A stretch of 64,000 nucleotides of DNA, taken from NCBI RefSeq assembly GCF_900217795.1, contig NZ_OBMQ01000012.1, forward strand, positions 1-64,000. Direction: 5' to 3'. The DNA comes from Ureibacillus xyleni. GTDB lineage: Bacteria > Bacillota > Bacilli > Bacillales_A > Planococcaceae. Shown here one piece after another: positions 36,762 through 48,247 of the stretch (its first letter is position 1; each line of letters opens with the position of its first letter). The notes under the pieces were generated by a model. It worked only from the letters and a program-made list of their open reading frames with translations. It did not search any database and was not told the DNA's origin. The position numbers and the translations under genes are program-made.

Positions 36762-37756
36762 TTTTAGATGCAGCAGCCATTAGTTTAATTATAGGCATTG
36801 TTGTAGTTATTTTTGTATTAGGTGTTTTCTTTACTTTTGTACCGGTAGCACTATGGATTAGTGCAATTGCAGCAGGTGTAAGAGTTAGTATTTTTACTTT
36901 AATTGGGATGAGATTACGTCGAGTAATTCCGGCAAGAGTAGTCAACCCTTTAATTAAGGCGCATAAAGCTGGTATTGATGTAACAATTAATCAATTGGAA
37001 TCCCATTACTTAGCAGGCGGAAATGTAGACCGAGTAATCAATGCTTTAATTGCCGCTCAACGCGCAAATATTGAATTATCCTTTGAACGTTGTGCAGCGA
37101 TTGACTTAGCAGGTCGTGATGTATTAGAAGCTGTGCAAATGTCCGTTAATCCAAAAGTTATTGAAACGCCATTTATCGCTGGGGTTGCCATTAACGGTAT
37201 TGAAGTTAAGGCAAAAGCTCGTATTACAGTGCGCGCAAACTTAGATCGTCTAGTTGGTGGTGCTGGAGAAGACACGATTATCGCTCGTGTTGGTGAGGGG
37301 ATAGTATCAACTATCGGTTCTAGTGAAAGTCATTCAAAAGTTTTAGAAAATCCAGATTTAATTTCTCAAACAGTACTTTCTAAAGGTTTAGATTCAGGTA
37401 CGGCCTTTGAAATCCTCTCAATCGATATTGCAGACGTAGATGTTGGGAAAAATATCGGTGCAGAATTACAAATTGAGCAAGCACAAGCGGATAAAAATAT
37501 TGCACAAGCAAAAGCGGAAGAACGTCGTGCAATGGCTGTAGCAAAAGAACAAGAGATGGTTGCAAAAGTTCAAGAAATGAAAGCAAAAGTAGTTGAAGCT
37601 GAGGCAGAAGTACCAATGGCAATGGCTGAAGCATTACGTTCTGGAAACTTCGGTATTATGGATTATATGAACTATAAAAATATTCAAGCAGACACTTCAA
37701 TGCGTGACTCTATTGCAAAAGTAACAAACGATAAAAATGATACACCAAAAAAATAG
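36758..37756 (+). CDS. floA: flotillin-like protein FloA
   Basis: A 332-residue flotillin that organises membrane microdomains. An N-terminal membrane hairpin ([16 protein letters not shown] and [12 protein letters not shown]) precedes an SPFH-like domain and a coiled-coil region rich in A, E and K, with [19 protein letters not shown] characteristic of FloA. The ATG overlaps the yqeZ TGA. Co-transcription with the NfeD protease is the usual arrangement. Confidence 0.96.
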   Translation: MILDAAAISLIIGIVVVIFVLGVFFTFVPVALWISAIAAGVRVSIFTLIGMRLRRVIPARVVNPLIKAHKAGIDVTINQLESHYLAGGNVDRVINALIAAQRANIELSFERCAAIDLAGRDVLEAVQMSVNPKVIETPFIAGVAINGIEVKAKARITVRANLDRLVGGAGEDTIIARVGEGIVSTIGSSESHSKVLENPDLISQTVLSKGLDSGTAFEILSIDIADVDVGKNIGAELQIEQAQADKNIAQAKAEERRAMAVAKEQEMVAKVQEMKAKVVEAEAEVPMAMAEALRSGNFGIMDYMNYKNIQADTSMRDSIAKVTNDKNDTPKK

Positions 37757-37791
37757 ATGTTTCACACACCTGATGAAGGGAGTGTATTAAT

Positions 37792-38247
37792 TTGGAAGGC
37801 ATAATTATGATGGTGGTACTGTTTATTATTAGTTCTTTATTAAGTGGAAATAAAAAGCAAAAAGAACAAAAGCCAATGCCGCCATTTAGTAATAAAAATG
37901 CACCCGTTTTTGAACAAAAGAGACAACAACAACCTAAAAAAGCAAGAACGCTAGAAGATTTTGCTAGTGAAATTTTTCAACAATTAAATGAAAAAGCAAA
38001 TCCAACAGTTCAACCAGAAGTAAAAATGGAAAAGCCAACAGTTGTTAATGAGAAATCACAAAATTCGCGGCCTACTTTTGATGTTAATCGTTCTAGTAAA
38101 CAATTAGCAAAAGTGACGGAAAATCAACAACATGATGTAATAAAAAGTAAAGAAATTGGAAGTTTTATTCCAAAAGACAGAGATGCGCTTGTCCAGGCAA
38201 TTATTACATCAGAAATATTAGGGACACCTAAAGCAAAACAACGATAG
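37792..38247 (+). CDS. hypothetical membrane-anchored protein, 151 residues
   Basis: A protein with one N-terminal hydrophobic helix (EGIIMMVVLFIISSLLSG) and a long polar, Q/K/P-rich tail that is probably disordered. A short ordered segment KKARTLEDFASEIFQQLNEK could be a binding helix. A conserved-looking end reads ALVQAIITSEILGTPKA. It starts with TTG after GAAGGGAGTG, 35 bp behind floA. B. subtilis has yqfB at this place, but that is shorter and I cannot claim homology. A role beside FloA/NfeD in the membrane is a guess. Confidence 0.65.
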   Translation: MEGIIMMVVLFIISSLLSGNKKQKEQKPMPPFSNKNAPVFEQKRQQQPKKARTLEDFASEIFQQLNEKANPTVQPEVKMEKPTVVNEKSQNSRPTFDVNRSSKQLAKVTENQQHDVIKSKEIGSFIPKDRDALVQAIITSEILGTPKAKQR

Positions 38248-38349
38248 TTTACAACGATGTAAATTGTGTAATTAAATAGAGAATCACGAAATTCAAATCA
38301 TGTCCCTTTTTGCACAAGCATATACTTTGCGAAAGGGGGCATTTTTAAT

Positions 38350-38604
38350 TTGAAAAAATTATTCCATAGTGATCCATTAATTGAAATGATAAATTGTCGC
38401 CAATTAAGATTGATTGGTACATATAAATTTTTAGAAGCATCCGAAAAACATTGTGCATTTTTATATGAAAACTTTTCTATATTAATAAAAGCGGAGGAAG
38501 TACATATAGATGTGTTAAAAGAGGAAGAATTCATAATACATGTAGAAGAATTGCAAAGTATTGAAATGAAAAGACAGGTGAATGACTATGAAAAAATACG
38601 ATAA
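38350..38604 (+). CDS. yqfC: sporulation protein YqfC
   Basis: An 84-residue small protein of the YqfC/YabP fold. It contains INCRQLRLIGTYKFLEAS, matching the family's beta-strand pattern. In B. subtilis yqfC-yqfD are expressed in the mother cell under SigE, and YqfD is needed for sporulation. The TTG start lies about 11 nt after GAAAGGGGG. It overlaps yqfD by 17 bp, so the two are coupled. The identification leans on synteny. Confidence 0.8.
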   Translation: MKKLFHSDPLIEMINCRQLRLIGTYKFLEASEKHCAFLYENFSILIKAEEVHIDVLKEEEFIIHVEELQSIEMKRQVNDYEKIR

Positions 38605-39712
38605 TCGACCTGTTGAAATACGCATCAATAAAGGAAGTGGTGCACATGCCTTTATTCAGCATCTACATGTTAAGAAAGTGAAAATAAAAAATTTAACACA
38701 TCTTGATCAGGAAATCCGCTTTGAAATAACGAGGAAAGATATACCCATTATCCGGTCATCAAGAAAGAAATACCGTTTGAAAGTTAAAATTCGCTATTTA
38801 CAAGTATCACGAATTTTACAAAAAAATAGTTGGACAGCTTTAGGAATATTATTTTTAATTTGCATTCCAATACTTTTCTCTCAATTTATTTGGGATGTTA
38901 AAGTTGAAGCGGAAACACCTGAACTAAGAGTTGCGGTTGAAAAAGTAATAAAGGAAAAGCTTGCTTTTGATCATCCAACAATTAAAGGACAAGTAAAATC
39001 AGATTTTGAAATACGTCAAACAATTATGGAACAGCTAAGAGACTTGTCGTGGGTGCATATCATAAAATCAGGTAGTAGCATCACGATTGTTCCACAGCTT
39101 GCACCTATAACAGATAATAAGGAAAATAAAACAAAGGGGAAACATCATTTAGTTGCATCTAAAAGTGGTGTTGTCACGCATTTTGAAATTGCAAGTGGAG
39201 AACGTCGTGTTTTACCGAATACAACTGTATATGAAGGGGATACACTGGTATCAGGCGTTATTACAGTTGGAGACAAATCGATTGTAATAGGGGCTTCAGG
39301 TGATGTTTATGCTGATTACTGGCTAGAAACGGAATTTACGATTCCACGGGAAGTTAAATATGTTTCAGCAAGTAATCGAGAGTGGATATTTGATTTCAAA
39401 ATAAATAATGAAAAGGAGCAAGGAAAATCGTTTCAAAAAGTCGATTTGCCAAAGTGGCTTTCAAAATTTATCGAAATCAAAAAGACTCAAAAGTACACTA
39501 CAGTAACGGAAGAGATTACCGAAGAACGACTAGAATCGTTCATTTTGCCGCTATTGCACGAAAAAATTTTAAAATCTTTACCACCGAAAACGATCATAAA
39601 AAAAGAAAACATTTTGCACGTTACATTCGATGATGATAAAGTTAAAGGGAAAGTCCTATTTTTGGTAAATGAAAATATTGCTAAAAACTACCCTATTGTC
39701 CAAGGAGATTGA
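38588..39712 (+). CDS. yqfD: sporulation protein YqfD
   Basis: A 374-residue membrane protein. One membrane segment (NSWTALGILFLICIPILFSQ) at about residues 92-112 separates a cytoplasmic N-terminal domain from a large outside part. The outside part contains the repeated beta-strand modules ASKSGVVTHFEIASG and VSGVITVGDKS typical of YqfD. It is required for efficient sporulation at an engulfment-related stage. ATG 38588 follows AGGTG at 7 nt; ATG 38582 is too close to it. phoH starts 2 bp downstream. Confidence 0.88.
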   Translation: MKKYDNRPVEIRINKGSGAHAFIQHLHVKKVKIKNLTHLDQEIRFEITRKDIPIIRSSRKKYRLKVKIRYLQVSRILQKNSWTALGILFLICIPILFSQFIWDVKVEAETPELRVAVEKVIKEKLAFDHPTIKGQVKSDFEIRQTIMEQLRDLSWVHIIKSGSSITIVPQLAPITDNKENKTKGKHHLVASKSGVVTHFEIASGERRVLPNTTVYEGDTLVSGVITVGDKSIVIGASGDVYADYWLETEFTIPREVKYVSASNREWIFDFKINNEKEQGKSFQKVDLPKWLSKFIEIKKTQKYTTVTEEITEERLESFILPLLHEKILKSLPPKTIIKKENILHVTFDDDKVKGKVLFLVNENIAKNYPIVQGD

Positions 39713-39714
39713 TT

Positions 39715-40671
39715 ATGTCAGAACAATTATCAGAATTACAAGTTGAGAACCCAAATGAAGCAGTAATGTTACTTGGAATGAGTGATGCCAACTTAAAGTT
39801 AATTGAAGAAACATTTCAAGTTCAAATTATTACCCGTGGCGAAGTAATTCAAATTGCTGGGGAAGAAGAAAAGAAAATACAAGTGACAAGCCTTCTACAA
39901 GCATTACTTAAAGTAATTCGTAAAGGAATTAATATTGATTTACGTGATGTTTCTACTGCAATAGAAATGGTAAACAAAGGGACAATCGAATATTTTGCTG
40001 AATTGTATCAAGAAGAAATTGCTAGGAACTATAAAGGTAAGCCAATCCGTGCAAAAACAATTGGTCAGCGCGAATACATAAAAGCGATTCGTCATAACGA
40101 CCTTGTATTCGGAATTGGTCCTGCTGGTACTGGTAAAACCTATTTAGCTGTTGTAATGGCAACACAGAGCCTAAAAAATGGTCACGTTAAACGAATCATT
40201 TTAACACGTCCAGCAGTAGAAGCTGGGGAATCACTTGGATTTTTACCAGGTGATTTAAAAGAAAAGGTAGATCCATACCTTCGCCCACTTTATGATGCGT
40301 TACATGATATTTATGGGCCTGAACAAACTCAAAGATTAATCGAACGTGGAACAATAGAAATTGCACCTTTAGCCTATATGCGCGGTCGTACACTTGACGA
40401 TGCCTTTGTTATTCTTGATGAAGCGCAAAATACAACTCACGCACAAATGAAAATGTTTTTAACACGATTAGGATTTGGATCGAAAATGGTCATTACTGGA
40501 GATAAATCTCAAATCGACTTGCCAAAAAATACAGAATCCGGGTTAATCGTTGCAGAACGAACACTGAAATATGTGAAAGATATTAATTTCCAAATTTTAG
40601 AGGCTGGAGATGTTGTGCGTCACCCGCTAGTAGCGAAAATTATACAAGCTTATACTGATCAAGAATTATAG
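39715..40671 (+). CDS. phoH: PhoH-like P-loop ATPase/RNA helicase-like protein
   Basis: A 318-residue PhoH family ATPase, often linked to the endoribonuclease YbeY and RNA metabolism. An N-terminal KH-like region precedes Walker A GPAGTGKTYLAVVMA (about residues 134-148), a segment TRPAVEAGESLGFLPG, Walker B DAFVILDEAQNTT, and ITGDKSQIDLP. ATG 39715 lies 7 nt after AAGGAG. It precedes pgpH and ybeY, the common bacterial arrangement. Confidence 0.94.
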   Translation: MSEQLSELQVENPNEAVMLLGMSDANLKLIEETFQVQIITRGEVIQIAGEEEKKIQVTSLLQALLKVIRKGINIDLRDVSTAIEMVNKGTIEYFAELYQEEIARNYKGKPIRAKTIGQREYIKAIRHNDLVFGIGPAGTGKTYLAVVMATQSLKNGHVKRIILTRPAVEAGESLGFLPGDLKEKVDPYLRPLYDALHDIYGPEQTQRLIERGTIEIAPLAYMRGRTLDDAFVILDEAQNTTHAQMKMFLTRLGFGSKMVITGDKSQIDLPKNTESGLIVAERTLKYVKDINFQILEAGDVVRHPLVAKIIQAYTDQEL

Positions 40672-40788
40672 AACATAAAAAGAATGCTCGCTGTAACAAA
40701 AGAGATAATCGGAAGTACACTTTTTGCCCTAAATTATACTTAATTCAAAATGGTGGATGTAGAATATTACCTATTTTTAAATCAAATA

Positions 40789-40832
40789 AAAAAGAAATGT
40801 GTGCGAAAATCGTACACATTTTTTCTTTTTCT
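40789..40832 (+). terminator. terminator of phoH
   Basis: AATGTGTGCGA pairs with TCGTACACATT (one mismatch), followed by TTTTCTTTTT. Confidence 0.85.
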
Positions 40833-40902
40833 TGTAACATTTCATGAAATTATACTAATAAATTGGTAAACTATTATAGAAAGAATTTTTTGGGGGTGCA
40901 TA

Positions 40903-43020
40903 ATGAGTAGGCACTATAAAAAAATTGTGAATATAATTAGTTTTCGAACTTTATTAATAGTTGTACTACTAGTGACAGGATTGCTTCAATTCTTTTTAAT
41001 GCTAGGCAATGTTCGTGGTACAACCTATGATATTCAGGCTTTTCAATTAGCACCGGAAACAATTCGCTCGGTTAAAACCGTCGAGGATACGATGAAAACT
41101 GAGCAAGATCGAGATAATGCTGAAAATAACGTAGATCCTGTATATGTCTTTAATAAGGAAACTGCAGAACATCGTGTAGCTTTATCGAATTCTATATTTG
41201 AAATTGTGTCAGACTTTCGTAAAGAATTAAAATCCAAAAATGAAGTTGTTACTGAGAACCAAGTAAATCAATTACGTAGTAAACTAAAAGAAATTACGGA
41301 GAGTCAATCTCAACTTGTTTTTACAAATAGTCAGTTACAATCATTATTAACAGTACAAGATTCTTCAATATACAGTGCAACGAAATTGATTGCGGATTTA
41401 ATTGAAACAATACTAAGTGAACCTATTCGAGTAGAAGAAGTTACATCAAAACGGAATGAAATTGAAACAAAAATTCGACAATCTACAAATGTGGATGAAA
41501 GTATATTAAATGCCATTATTGTAATCGCAAGAGCTGCAATCATTGAGACGGAAACTTTAGACGAGGAGAAAACGGAAGAATTAATACATCAAGCTCGTGA
41601 AGAAGTGGAGCCTACTCGTATATTACAAGGACAAATTATTGTCTCGGAAGGTGAACTGGTTAATCGGGAAGTTTATAGACAGCTTGAACTACTTGGATTG
41701 TTAAATAATGATACAACGCTAAAACCTGTTATTGGGCTTGCTATTTTAATTATTTTGCAAATGTCCTTTATGTTTATTTTGTTTGAACGTTCAAAAATTG
41801 AGTTGGAAAAAAGAAGAAATATTGTTTTTGTAACAGCCATAGTTTACTCAATGTCAATTATTGTAATGAAAATATTAAGTCAATTAATACACCAATTTGA
41901 TGAAACGATTACATTCCTTTATCCAACTGCTTTAGCTACAATGCTTGTACGACTTTTAGCTAATGAAAGGGCAGCAACACTGGTAACCGTTTTAACTGCT
42001 GCTTCAGCTGGGATTATGTTCCATGAAGGGTACGCTGCAGTTCTTCAAATGGATATTGCTTTATATATTATTTTTGGTGGATTAGCGAGCATTTTCTTTA
42101 TGCGCAATATTGAGAAACGGTCCGATTTACTAAAAGCTTGTGGAGTCGTTTCAATCATTAATATCGTATTTATTGCTTTTTACTTATTAATGTCTCAATC
42201 TGATTACGGTCTATCTGAGTTAGTGTTCTATGCGGTTGCAGGTATTACTTCCGGCATGCTTTCTGGTGCATTAACAATGGGATTATTACCGTTCCTTGAA
42301 TCAGCATTCGGAATTTTGTCGACAATGAAGTTAATTGAATTATCAAATCCGAATCATCCATTATTGAAAAAGCTATTAACAGAAACACCGGGTACTTACC
42401 ATCATAGTGTTATGGTTGCGAACTTAGCTGAAGCTGCATGTGAAGCAATTGGGGCTGATGGATTGCTTGCAAGGGTTGGTTGTTATTACCATGATTTAGG
42501 GAAAACAAGGCGACCTGCATTCTTCATAGAAAATCAAATGTCAGGCATCAATCCTCATGATTCGTTACCGCCTGAAAGAAGTGCAGAAATTATTATTGCT
42601 CACACAACGGATGGTGCAGAGCTACTGCAGCAATATAAAATGCCTAAGGAAATTATTGATATTGCCTTGCAACATCACGGAACGAGTACGTTGAAATACT
42701 TCTTACATAAAGCAAAAGAAGAAGGTAAAGAGATTGATGAGAGTGTATTTTCTTATCCAGGACCAAAACCACAAACAAAAGAGTCGGCAGTGATTAGTAT
42801 AGCGGATAGTGTAGAGGCAGCAGTTCGTTCCATGAAACAACCTAATGCTGAAAAAATACAGAAGCTTGTGCATTCCATTATTCAAGGAAGAGTTCAAGAA
42901 CATCAATTTGATGAATGTGATGTATCGTTAAGAGAGTTAAAGAAAATAGAAGAAGTTTTATGTGAAACGTTGAATGGAATATTCCACTCAAGAATTGAAT
43001 ATCCGAAAGACGACAAGTAG
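40903..43020 (+). CDS. pgpH: 7TM-HD cyclic-di-AMP phosphodiesterase PgpH
   Basis: A 705-residue 7TM-7TMR-HD protein (YqfF) that hydrolyses c-di-AMP. One N-terminal membrane helix is followed by a large outside sensory domain (about residues 40-275), seven membrane helices (about 275-470), and a cytoplasmic HD domain. The HD metal site appears in TPGTYHHSVMVANLAEAA, YYHDLGKTRRP and IALQHHGTS. The ATG follows GGGGGTG. c-di-AMP levels affect potassium and cell-wall balance, so it links to turgor control. Confidence 0.94.
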   Translation: MSRHYKKIVNIISFRTLLIVVLLVTGLLQFFLMLGNVRGTTYDIQAFQLAPETIRSVKTVEDTMKTEQDRDNAENNVDPVYVFNKETAEHRVALSNSIFEIVSDFRKELKSKNEVVTENQVNQLRSKLKEITESQSQLVFTNSQLQSLLTVQDSSIYSATKLIADLIETILSEPIRVEEVTSKRNEIETKIRQSTNVDESILNAIIVIARAAIIETETLDEEKTEELIHQAREEVEPTRILQGQIIVSEGELVNREVYRQLELLGLLNNDTTLKPVIGLAILIILQMSFMFILFERSKIELEKRRNIVFVTAIVYSMSIIVMKILSQLIHQFDETITFLYPTALATMLVRLLANERAATLVTVLTAASAGIMFHEGYAAVLQMDIALYIIFGGLASIFFMRNIEKRSDLLKACGVVSIINIVFIAFYLLMSQSDYGLSELVFYAVAGITSGMLSGALTMGLLPFLESAFGILSTMKLIELSNPNHPLLKKLLTETPGTYHHSVMVANLAEAACEAIGADGLLARVGCYYHDLGKTRRPAFFIENQMSGINPHDSLPPERSAEIIIAHTTDGAELLQQYKMPKEIIDIALQHHGTSTLKYFLHKAKEEGKEIDESVFSYPGPKPQTKESAVISIADSVEAAVRSMKQPNAEKIQKLVHSIIQGRVQEHQFDECDVSLRELKKIEEVLCETLNGIFHSRIEYPKDDK

Positions 43021-43029
43021 GAGGTAAAA

Positions 43030-43500
43030 ATGCTTAATATCGATTTTTTAGATGAAACAAGCCAAGTACAAAAAGAGCATATCGAACTTGTTGAAAAATT
43101 GCTTCAACATGCAGCAACAGTGTTAAATATTGAAGATGGTAGTGAAGTTTCAATTACGTTTGTGACAAACGAAGCAATTCATGAAATTAACCGGGAATAT
43201 CGCCAAAAGGATCAGCCTACTGATGTTATTTCCTTTGCGTTAGAGGAATTGGGTGAAGGTGAGATTGAGATTGTAGGAGAGGATTTGCCAAGAATATTGG
43301 GGGATATTATCATCTCGATTGACCGGACACGTGAACAGGCGCAAGAATATGGACATACCTTTGAACGCGAATTAGGATTTTTAGCTGTCCATGGCTTTTT
43401 ACACCTTTTAGGCTACGATCATATGACGCCAGATGATGAAAAAACTATGTTTGGAAAGCAAGACGAAATTCTTTCATCTTATGGTTTAGGTCGTGATTAA
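43030..43500 (+). CDS. ybeY: endoribonuclease YbeY (rRNA maturation factor)
   Basis: A 156-residue metalloprotein that matures the 16S rRNA 3' end and takes part in ribosome quality control. The zinc-binding [11 protein letters not shown] is at about residues 118-128, and [11 protein letters not shown] is also conserved. AGGAGGT precedes the ATG, 9 bp behind pgpH. The next gene dgkA starts immediately after its stop. Confidence 0.96.
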   Translation: MLNIDFLDETSQVQKEHIELVEKLLQHAATVLNIEDGSEVSITFVTNEAIHEINREYRQKDQPTDVISFALEELGEGEIEIVGEDLPRILGDIIISIDRTREQAQEYGHTFERELGFLAVHGFLHLLGYDHMTPDDEKTMFGKQDEILSSYGLGRD

Positions 43501-43851
43501 GTGGACTTTCGTAAATTAGTTAGATCCTTTCGATATGCTTTTTACGGGATGTATACTGCACTATCTGAACAAAATATGAGAATCCATATTATTAGTGCAG
43601 TAATTGCCATAGCAGCAGGTTTTTTTACAGGTTTGAGTAACAGTGAATGGTTAGTGCTCATCCTTTTAATCGCAATAGTAATAAGTACAGAAATGGTCAA
43701 TACTGCAATTGAAACCGTAGTAAATTTAGTTTCCCCTGACTTTCATCCACTTGCAAAAAAAGCTAAGGATGTTGCTGCTGGGGCAGTACTTGTATTTGCG
43801 ATTGCAAGCGTTATAATCGGTTTACTTATTTTTATACCGAAATGGTTTTAA
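43501..43851 (+). CDS. dgkA: undecaprenol/diacylglycerol kinase DgkA
   Basis: A 116-residue, three-helix membrane kinase; in Gram-positives it phosphorylates undecaprenol to renew the lipid carrier for wall synthesis. The signature STEMVNTAIETVVNL is at about residues 65-79, and the N-terminal SFRYAFYGMYTALSEQNM segment matches too. The GTG start follows the ybeY TAA directly, with no separate strong ribosome site, so it depends on coupling. Confidence 0.93.
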   Translation: MDFRKLVRSFRYAFYGMYTALSEQNMRIHIISAVIAIAAGFFTGLSNSEWLVLILLIAIVISTEMVNTAIETVVNLVSPDFHPLAKKAKDVAAGAVLVFAIASVIIGLLIFIPKWF

Positions 43852-43857
43852 TTATAA

Positions 43858-45199
<1,342 letters not shown>

Positions 45200-45207
45200 A
45201 TTTAACG

Positions 45208-45241
45208 AAAGAATACTTGCGAAGCGTAGGTATTCTTTTTT
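45208..45241 (+). terminator. terminator of era
   Basis: AAAGAATAC pairs with GTATTCTTT, followed by TTTT; the small loop contains TTGCGAAGCGTAG. Confidence 0.85.
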
Positions 45242-45326
45242 TGTATCTGAGCAACCAAAAATGATAATGTGTTAGGTTATCTAATGTATAATTAAGACAG
45301 GAAATAATGAAAAGGAAGTGCCGCCA

Positions 45327-46106
45327 ATGTTAAATAAATGGGAAGGCATTGTTATAAAATCTCGTTCTTATGGAGAATCCAATAAAATTGTAACTTTGAT
45401 GACTAGAGAAGTGGGTAAAGTGGCGGTCATGGCTCGTGGTGCAAAAAAACCAACAAGTAGATTAGCTGGGGTTACACAAACTTTTATGCATGCCATGTAC
45501 ATGGTACAAAGAACTTCAGGAATGGGTACTCTTCAGCAAGGAGAGCATATTAGCTCAATGCGTAACTTGCAAACGGATATTGTGTCTACAGCATATGCCA
45601 GTTATATCGTTGAACTTATAGATCGACTTGTAGAAGAAGGAAGACCTGAACCTTTTGCATATGATGTTCTTCACCAAGCTCTTCATGCAATAGAGGAGGG
45701 GTATGATCCAGAAGCAATTGCCCTTTTTGTAGATTGGAAGTTACTACCATATACAGGGGTGCAACCAATTTTACATGCATGTGCAGTTTGTGGTGAAGTA
45801 GCTGGCGAATTTGCTTTTTCTTTTTCACAAGGAGGTTTTTTGTGCCATCGCTGTTTTCACGTAGACCCATATATTATTCGTCTATCTCCAAGGCAGTTAA
45901 AGTTAATACGTATGTTTTATAGTGTACCTATTGACCAGGTAGGGAAGTTAGAGTTAAAACGCGAAACAAAACAATTTATTAAAAAAATCGTAACGACAAT
46001 ATACGAAGAACAAACGGGAATGAGATTAAAATCCCGTTCCTTTATTGAACAATTAGAAAGAACCCCACTACTTACCCGTAAGCCTAGTGAGGATCATGAA
46101 GTCTAA
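45327..46106 (+). CDS. recO: DNA repair protein RecO
   Basis: A 259-residue recombination mediator that loads RecA on SSB-coated DNA. The N-terminal OB fold starts LNKWEGIVIKSRSYGESNKI; the C-terminal part has a zinc finger CAVCG ... CHRC (about residues 149-176). ATG 45327 follows AAAGGAAG; GTG 45318 lies close to that site. The 3' end overlaps the convergent gene at 46103 by 4 bp. The usual small yqzL between era and recO is missing. Confidence 0.94.
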   Translation: MLNKWEGIVIKSRSYGESNKIVTLMTREVGKVAVMARGAKKPTSRLAGVTQTFMHAMYMVQRTSGMGTLQQGEHISSMRNLQTDIVSTAYASYIVELIDRLVEEGRPEPFAYDVLHQALHAIEEGYDPEAIALFVDWKLLPYTGVQPILHACAVCGEVAGEFAFSFSQGGFLCHRCFHVDPYIIRLSPRQLKLIRMFYSVPIDQVGKLELKRETKQFIKKIVTTIYEEQTGMRLKSRSFIEQLERTPLLTRKPSEDHEV

Positions 46107-46579
46107 AGAACCTTTCTAATGATTTCTAACACATCTTCTTTTAAGCATTGCCAAAACATTGCCTCTGTTTCTTTATAAAAGTTTTGCTCTTTCGTCTGTT
46201 TAAAGTTGTTATATAGATAATCAATCGAATCGTGGTGGAAATGTAAGCGATGGTTCATTTGTTGAATATCAATACTAAGTTCCATATAACCGTCAACTAA
46301 CATTTGTAATTGGCTAATTTGTTTTTGTAATTGCTCATAAACTTTTTGATGATATTGCCCCGTATGGAACCCCGGTTGTATTTGTTTGCGGTGATAGTTT
46401 AATAGATTGTTTAAATACTCTAAATTAGTATTAGCAGTAAATAAAATATGGTGCTGAGATTGATGCTGAGGTAGCTCTTTGCTAAGTAAGGTTAAGATTA
46501 TTTCTAATAATTTGTCTGCAGGAGTTTTTTCAAGATTAGTTGTTTTTCGTTCTTGTTTAAATAAAGTTTGAATGAACAT
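46103..46579 (-). CDS. hypothetical helical protein, 158 residues
   Basis: A protein rich in Gln, His and Leu with long amphipathic helices, such as YEQLQKQISQLQMLVDGYME, suggesting a coiled-coil or four-helix fold. No membrane segment and no known motif are visible. GAGAGGTG lies 7 nt before the ATG on the reverse strand. It is convergent with recO and overlaps it by 4 bp. I do not recognise a family; the gene is absent from the B. subtilis order here. Confidence 0.65.
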   Translation of the reverse strand: MFIQTLFKQERKTTNLEKTPADKLLEIILTLLSKELPQHQSQHHILFTANTNLEYLNNLLNYHRKQIQPGFHTGQYHQKVYEQLQKQISQLQMLVDGYMELSIDIQQMNHRLHFHHDSIDYLYNNFKQTKEQNFYKETEAMFWQCLKEDVLEIIRKVL

Positions 46580-46697
46580 CAATCTTCACCTCTCTTTTTT
46601 TGTTTTCATTATAATCTAAATTTTCTAACAAATCACGAACAAAATGAACAAAATATACTAAAATGAATAAAATTTGGTTACTGAGTGAGACCATACA

Positions 46698-46742
46698 AAA
46701 AGGCACTGCGCATACATGTTTGTATGTTCAGTGCCTTATTTT
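46698..46742 (-). terminator. terminator of glyS
   Basis: On the reverse strand AAGGCACTG with an inner CATAC/GTATG stem pairs with CAGTGCCTT, followed by TTTTT. Confidence 0.88.
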
Positions 46743-46751
46743 TAGGCTTTA

Positions 46752-48140
46752 TTAAAATTGTAAATGTTTTTCAATGTAAGCTTTAACATCTGAAATAGGC
46801 ATACGAGTTTGTTCCATAGAATCACGGTGGCGTACCGTTACTTGACCGTCTTCTTTTGAATCAAAATCATAAGTAATACAGAATGGTGTACCAATCTCAT
46901 CTTGACGGCGGTATCGTTTTCCAATTGATTGTGACTCATCATAATCAACTGGGAATGACTTACGAAGCTCTGCCCAAACTTGTTCTGCTTCATCACCTAG
47001 TTTTTTCGATAACGGTAGAACTGCAGCTTTAAATGGTGCAAGCGCGGGATGGAAACGTAAAACGGTACGAGAATCGCCACCTTCTAATTCCTCTTCATCA
47101 TAAGCGTCGCATAGGAATGCTAAAGTAACACGGTCCGCACCTAATGATGGTTCGATACAATATGGTACATAACGTTCATTTGAAATAGGATCAATATAAG
47201 TGAAATCTTCGCCTGAATGTTCCATATGTTGTTTTAAGTCATAATCTGTGCGGTCTGCAATGCCCCATAGTTCACCCCAACCGAATGGGAAGCGGAATTC
47301 GATATCCGTTGTCGCATTTGAGTAGTGTGATAACTCATCTTCTTCATGATCGCGAAGACGCATACTATCTTCTTTCATGCCTAAATTTAATAGCCAGTTT
47401 TTACAGAATTCTTTCCAATACTCTTGCCATTGTAAATCTTCACCAGGTTTACAGAAGAACTCTAATTCCATTTGCTCGAATTCACGAGTACGGAATGTAA
47501 AGTTACCTGGTGTAATTTCGTTACGGAATGATTTCCCAATTTGAGCAATTCCAAAAGGTGTTCGTTTACGCATTGAGCGTTGTACGTTTTTGAAGTTTAC
47601 AAATATACCTTGTGCTGTTTCTGGACGAAGGTAGATTTCATTTGAAGAGCTTTCTGTTACACCTTGGAATGTTTTAAACATTAAATTGAACTGACGAATA
47701 TCTGTAAAATCATTTTTCCCACATTCCGGACATGTTACAGATAATTCTTCCATTTTCGCTTTCATTTGGTCAAAGCTCATACCATCAACGATAATTTCTT
47801 TTCCTGTTTTTTCTAATGACGCTTCTTCGATTAATTTATCCGCGCGGTGACGAGCCTTACATGATTTACAATCGATCATCGGGTCATTAAAGTTTCCAAC
47901 ATGGCCAGAAGCAACCCATGTGCGTGGGTTCATAAGAATTGCAGCATCTAGTCCTACGTTATACTCAGATTCTTGAACAAATTTTTGCCACCAAGCTTTT
48001 TTAATGTTGTTTTTTAATTCAACACCTAGTGGACCGTAATCCCAAGTGTTAGCAAGACCTCCGTAAATTTCAGAGCCTGGGAAGACAAATCCGCGATGTT
48101 TTGCTAAGCTAACGATTGTTTCCATTGATTTTTGTGCCAT
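46752..48140 (-). CDS. glyS: glycyl-tRNA synthetase (single-chain class II)
   Basis: A 462-residue alpha2-type glycyl-tRNA synthetase (GlyQS/GRS1). Class II motif 1 lies in the first third, motif 2 in [18 protein letters not shown], and motif 3 near [16 protein letters not shown]. The anticodon-binding domain ends [13 protein letters not shown] 48140 follows GGAGGAATT; the longer open frame upstream runs through the T-box leader and is not coding. B. subtilis also uses a T-box for glycyl-tRNA synthetase, although there it is the two-chain glyQS. Expression here is controlled by the unusual leader described separately. Confidence 0.96.
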   Translation of the reverse strand: MAQKSMETIVSLAKHRGFVFPGSEIYGGLANTWDYGPLGVELKNNIKKAWWQKFVQESEYNVGLDAAILMNPRTWVASGHVGNFNDPMIDCKSCKARHRADKLIEEASLEKTGKEIIVDGMSFDQMKAKMEELSVTCPECGKNDFTDIRQFNLMFKTFQGVTESSSNEIYLRPETAQGIFVNFKNVQRSMRKRTPFGIAQIGKSFRNEITPGNFTFRTREFEQMELEFFCKPGEDLQWQEYWKEFCKNWLLNLGMKEDSMRLRDHEEDELSHYSNATTDIEFRFPFGWGELWGIADRTDYDLKQHMEHSGEDFTYIDPISNERYVPYCIEPSLGADRVTLAFLCDAYDEEELEGGDSRTVLRFHPALAPFKAAVLPLSKKLGDEAEQVWAELRKSFPVDYDESQSIGKRYRRQDEIGTPFCITYDFDSKEDGQVTVRHRDSMEQTRMPISDVKAYIEKHLQF

Positions 48141-48170
48141 GAATAATTCCTCCATATTTTTATAAATTAA

Positions 48171-48211
48171 AAGCACCCGTCTCCGGGCGTTTAATGCCCG
48201 GGGACGAGTGC
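48171..48211 (-). terminator. T-box regulated terminator of glyS
   Basis: GCACTCGTCCCCGGGC pairs with GCCCGGAGACGGGTGC on the reverse strand, followed by TTTTAATTT. Its 5' part overlaps the alternative antiterminator region. Confidence 0.9.
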
Positions 48212-48247
48212 GTATATACACCCGCGGTTCCACCCCGCTTGATTGTT

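Noticed and set aside
46637-46654. Tandem GAACAAAAT motif, also seen inverted at 59678-59694
   Set aside because: Two occurrences in opposite relation to genes within AT-rich DNA can be chance; no regulator links the two loci.
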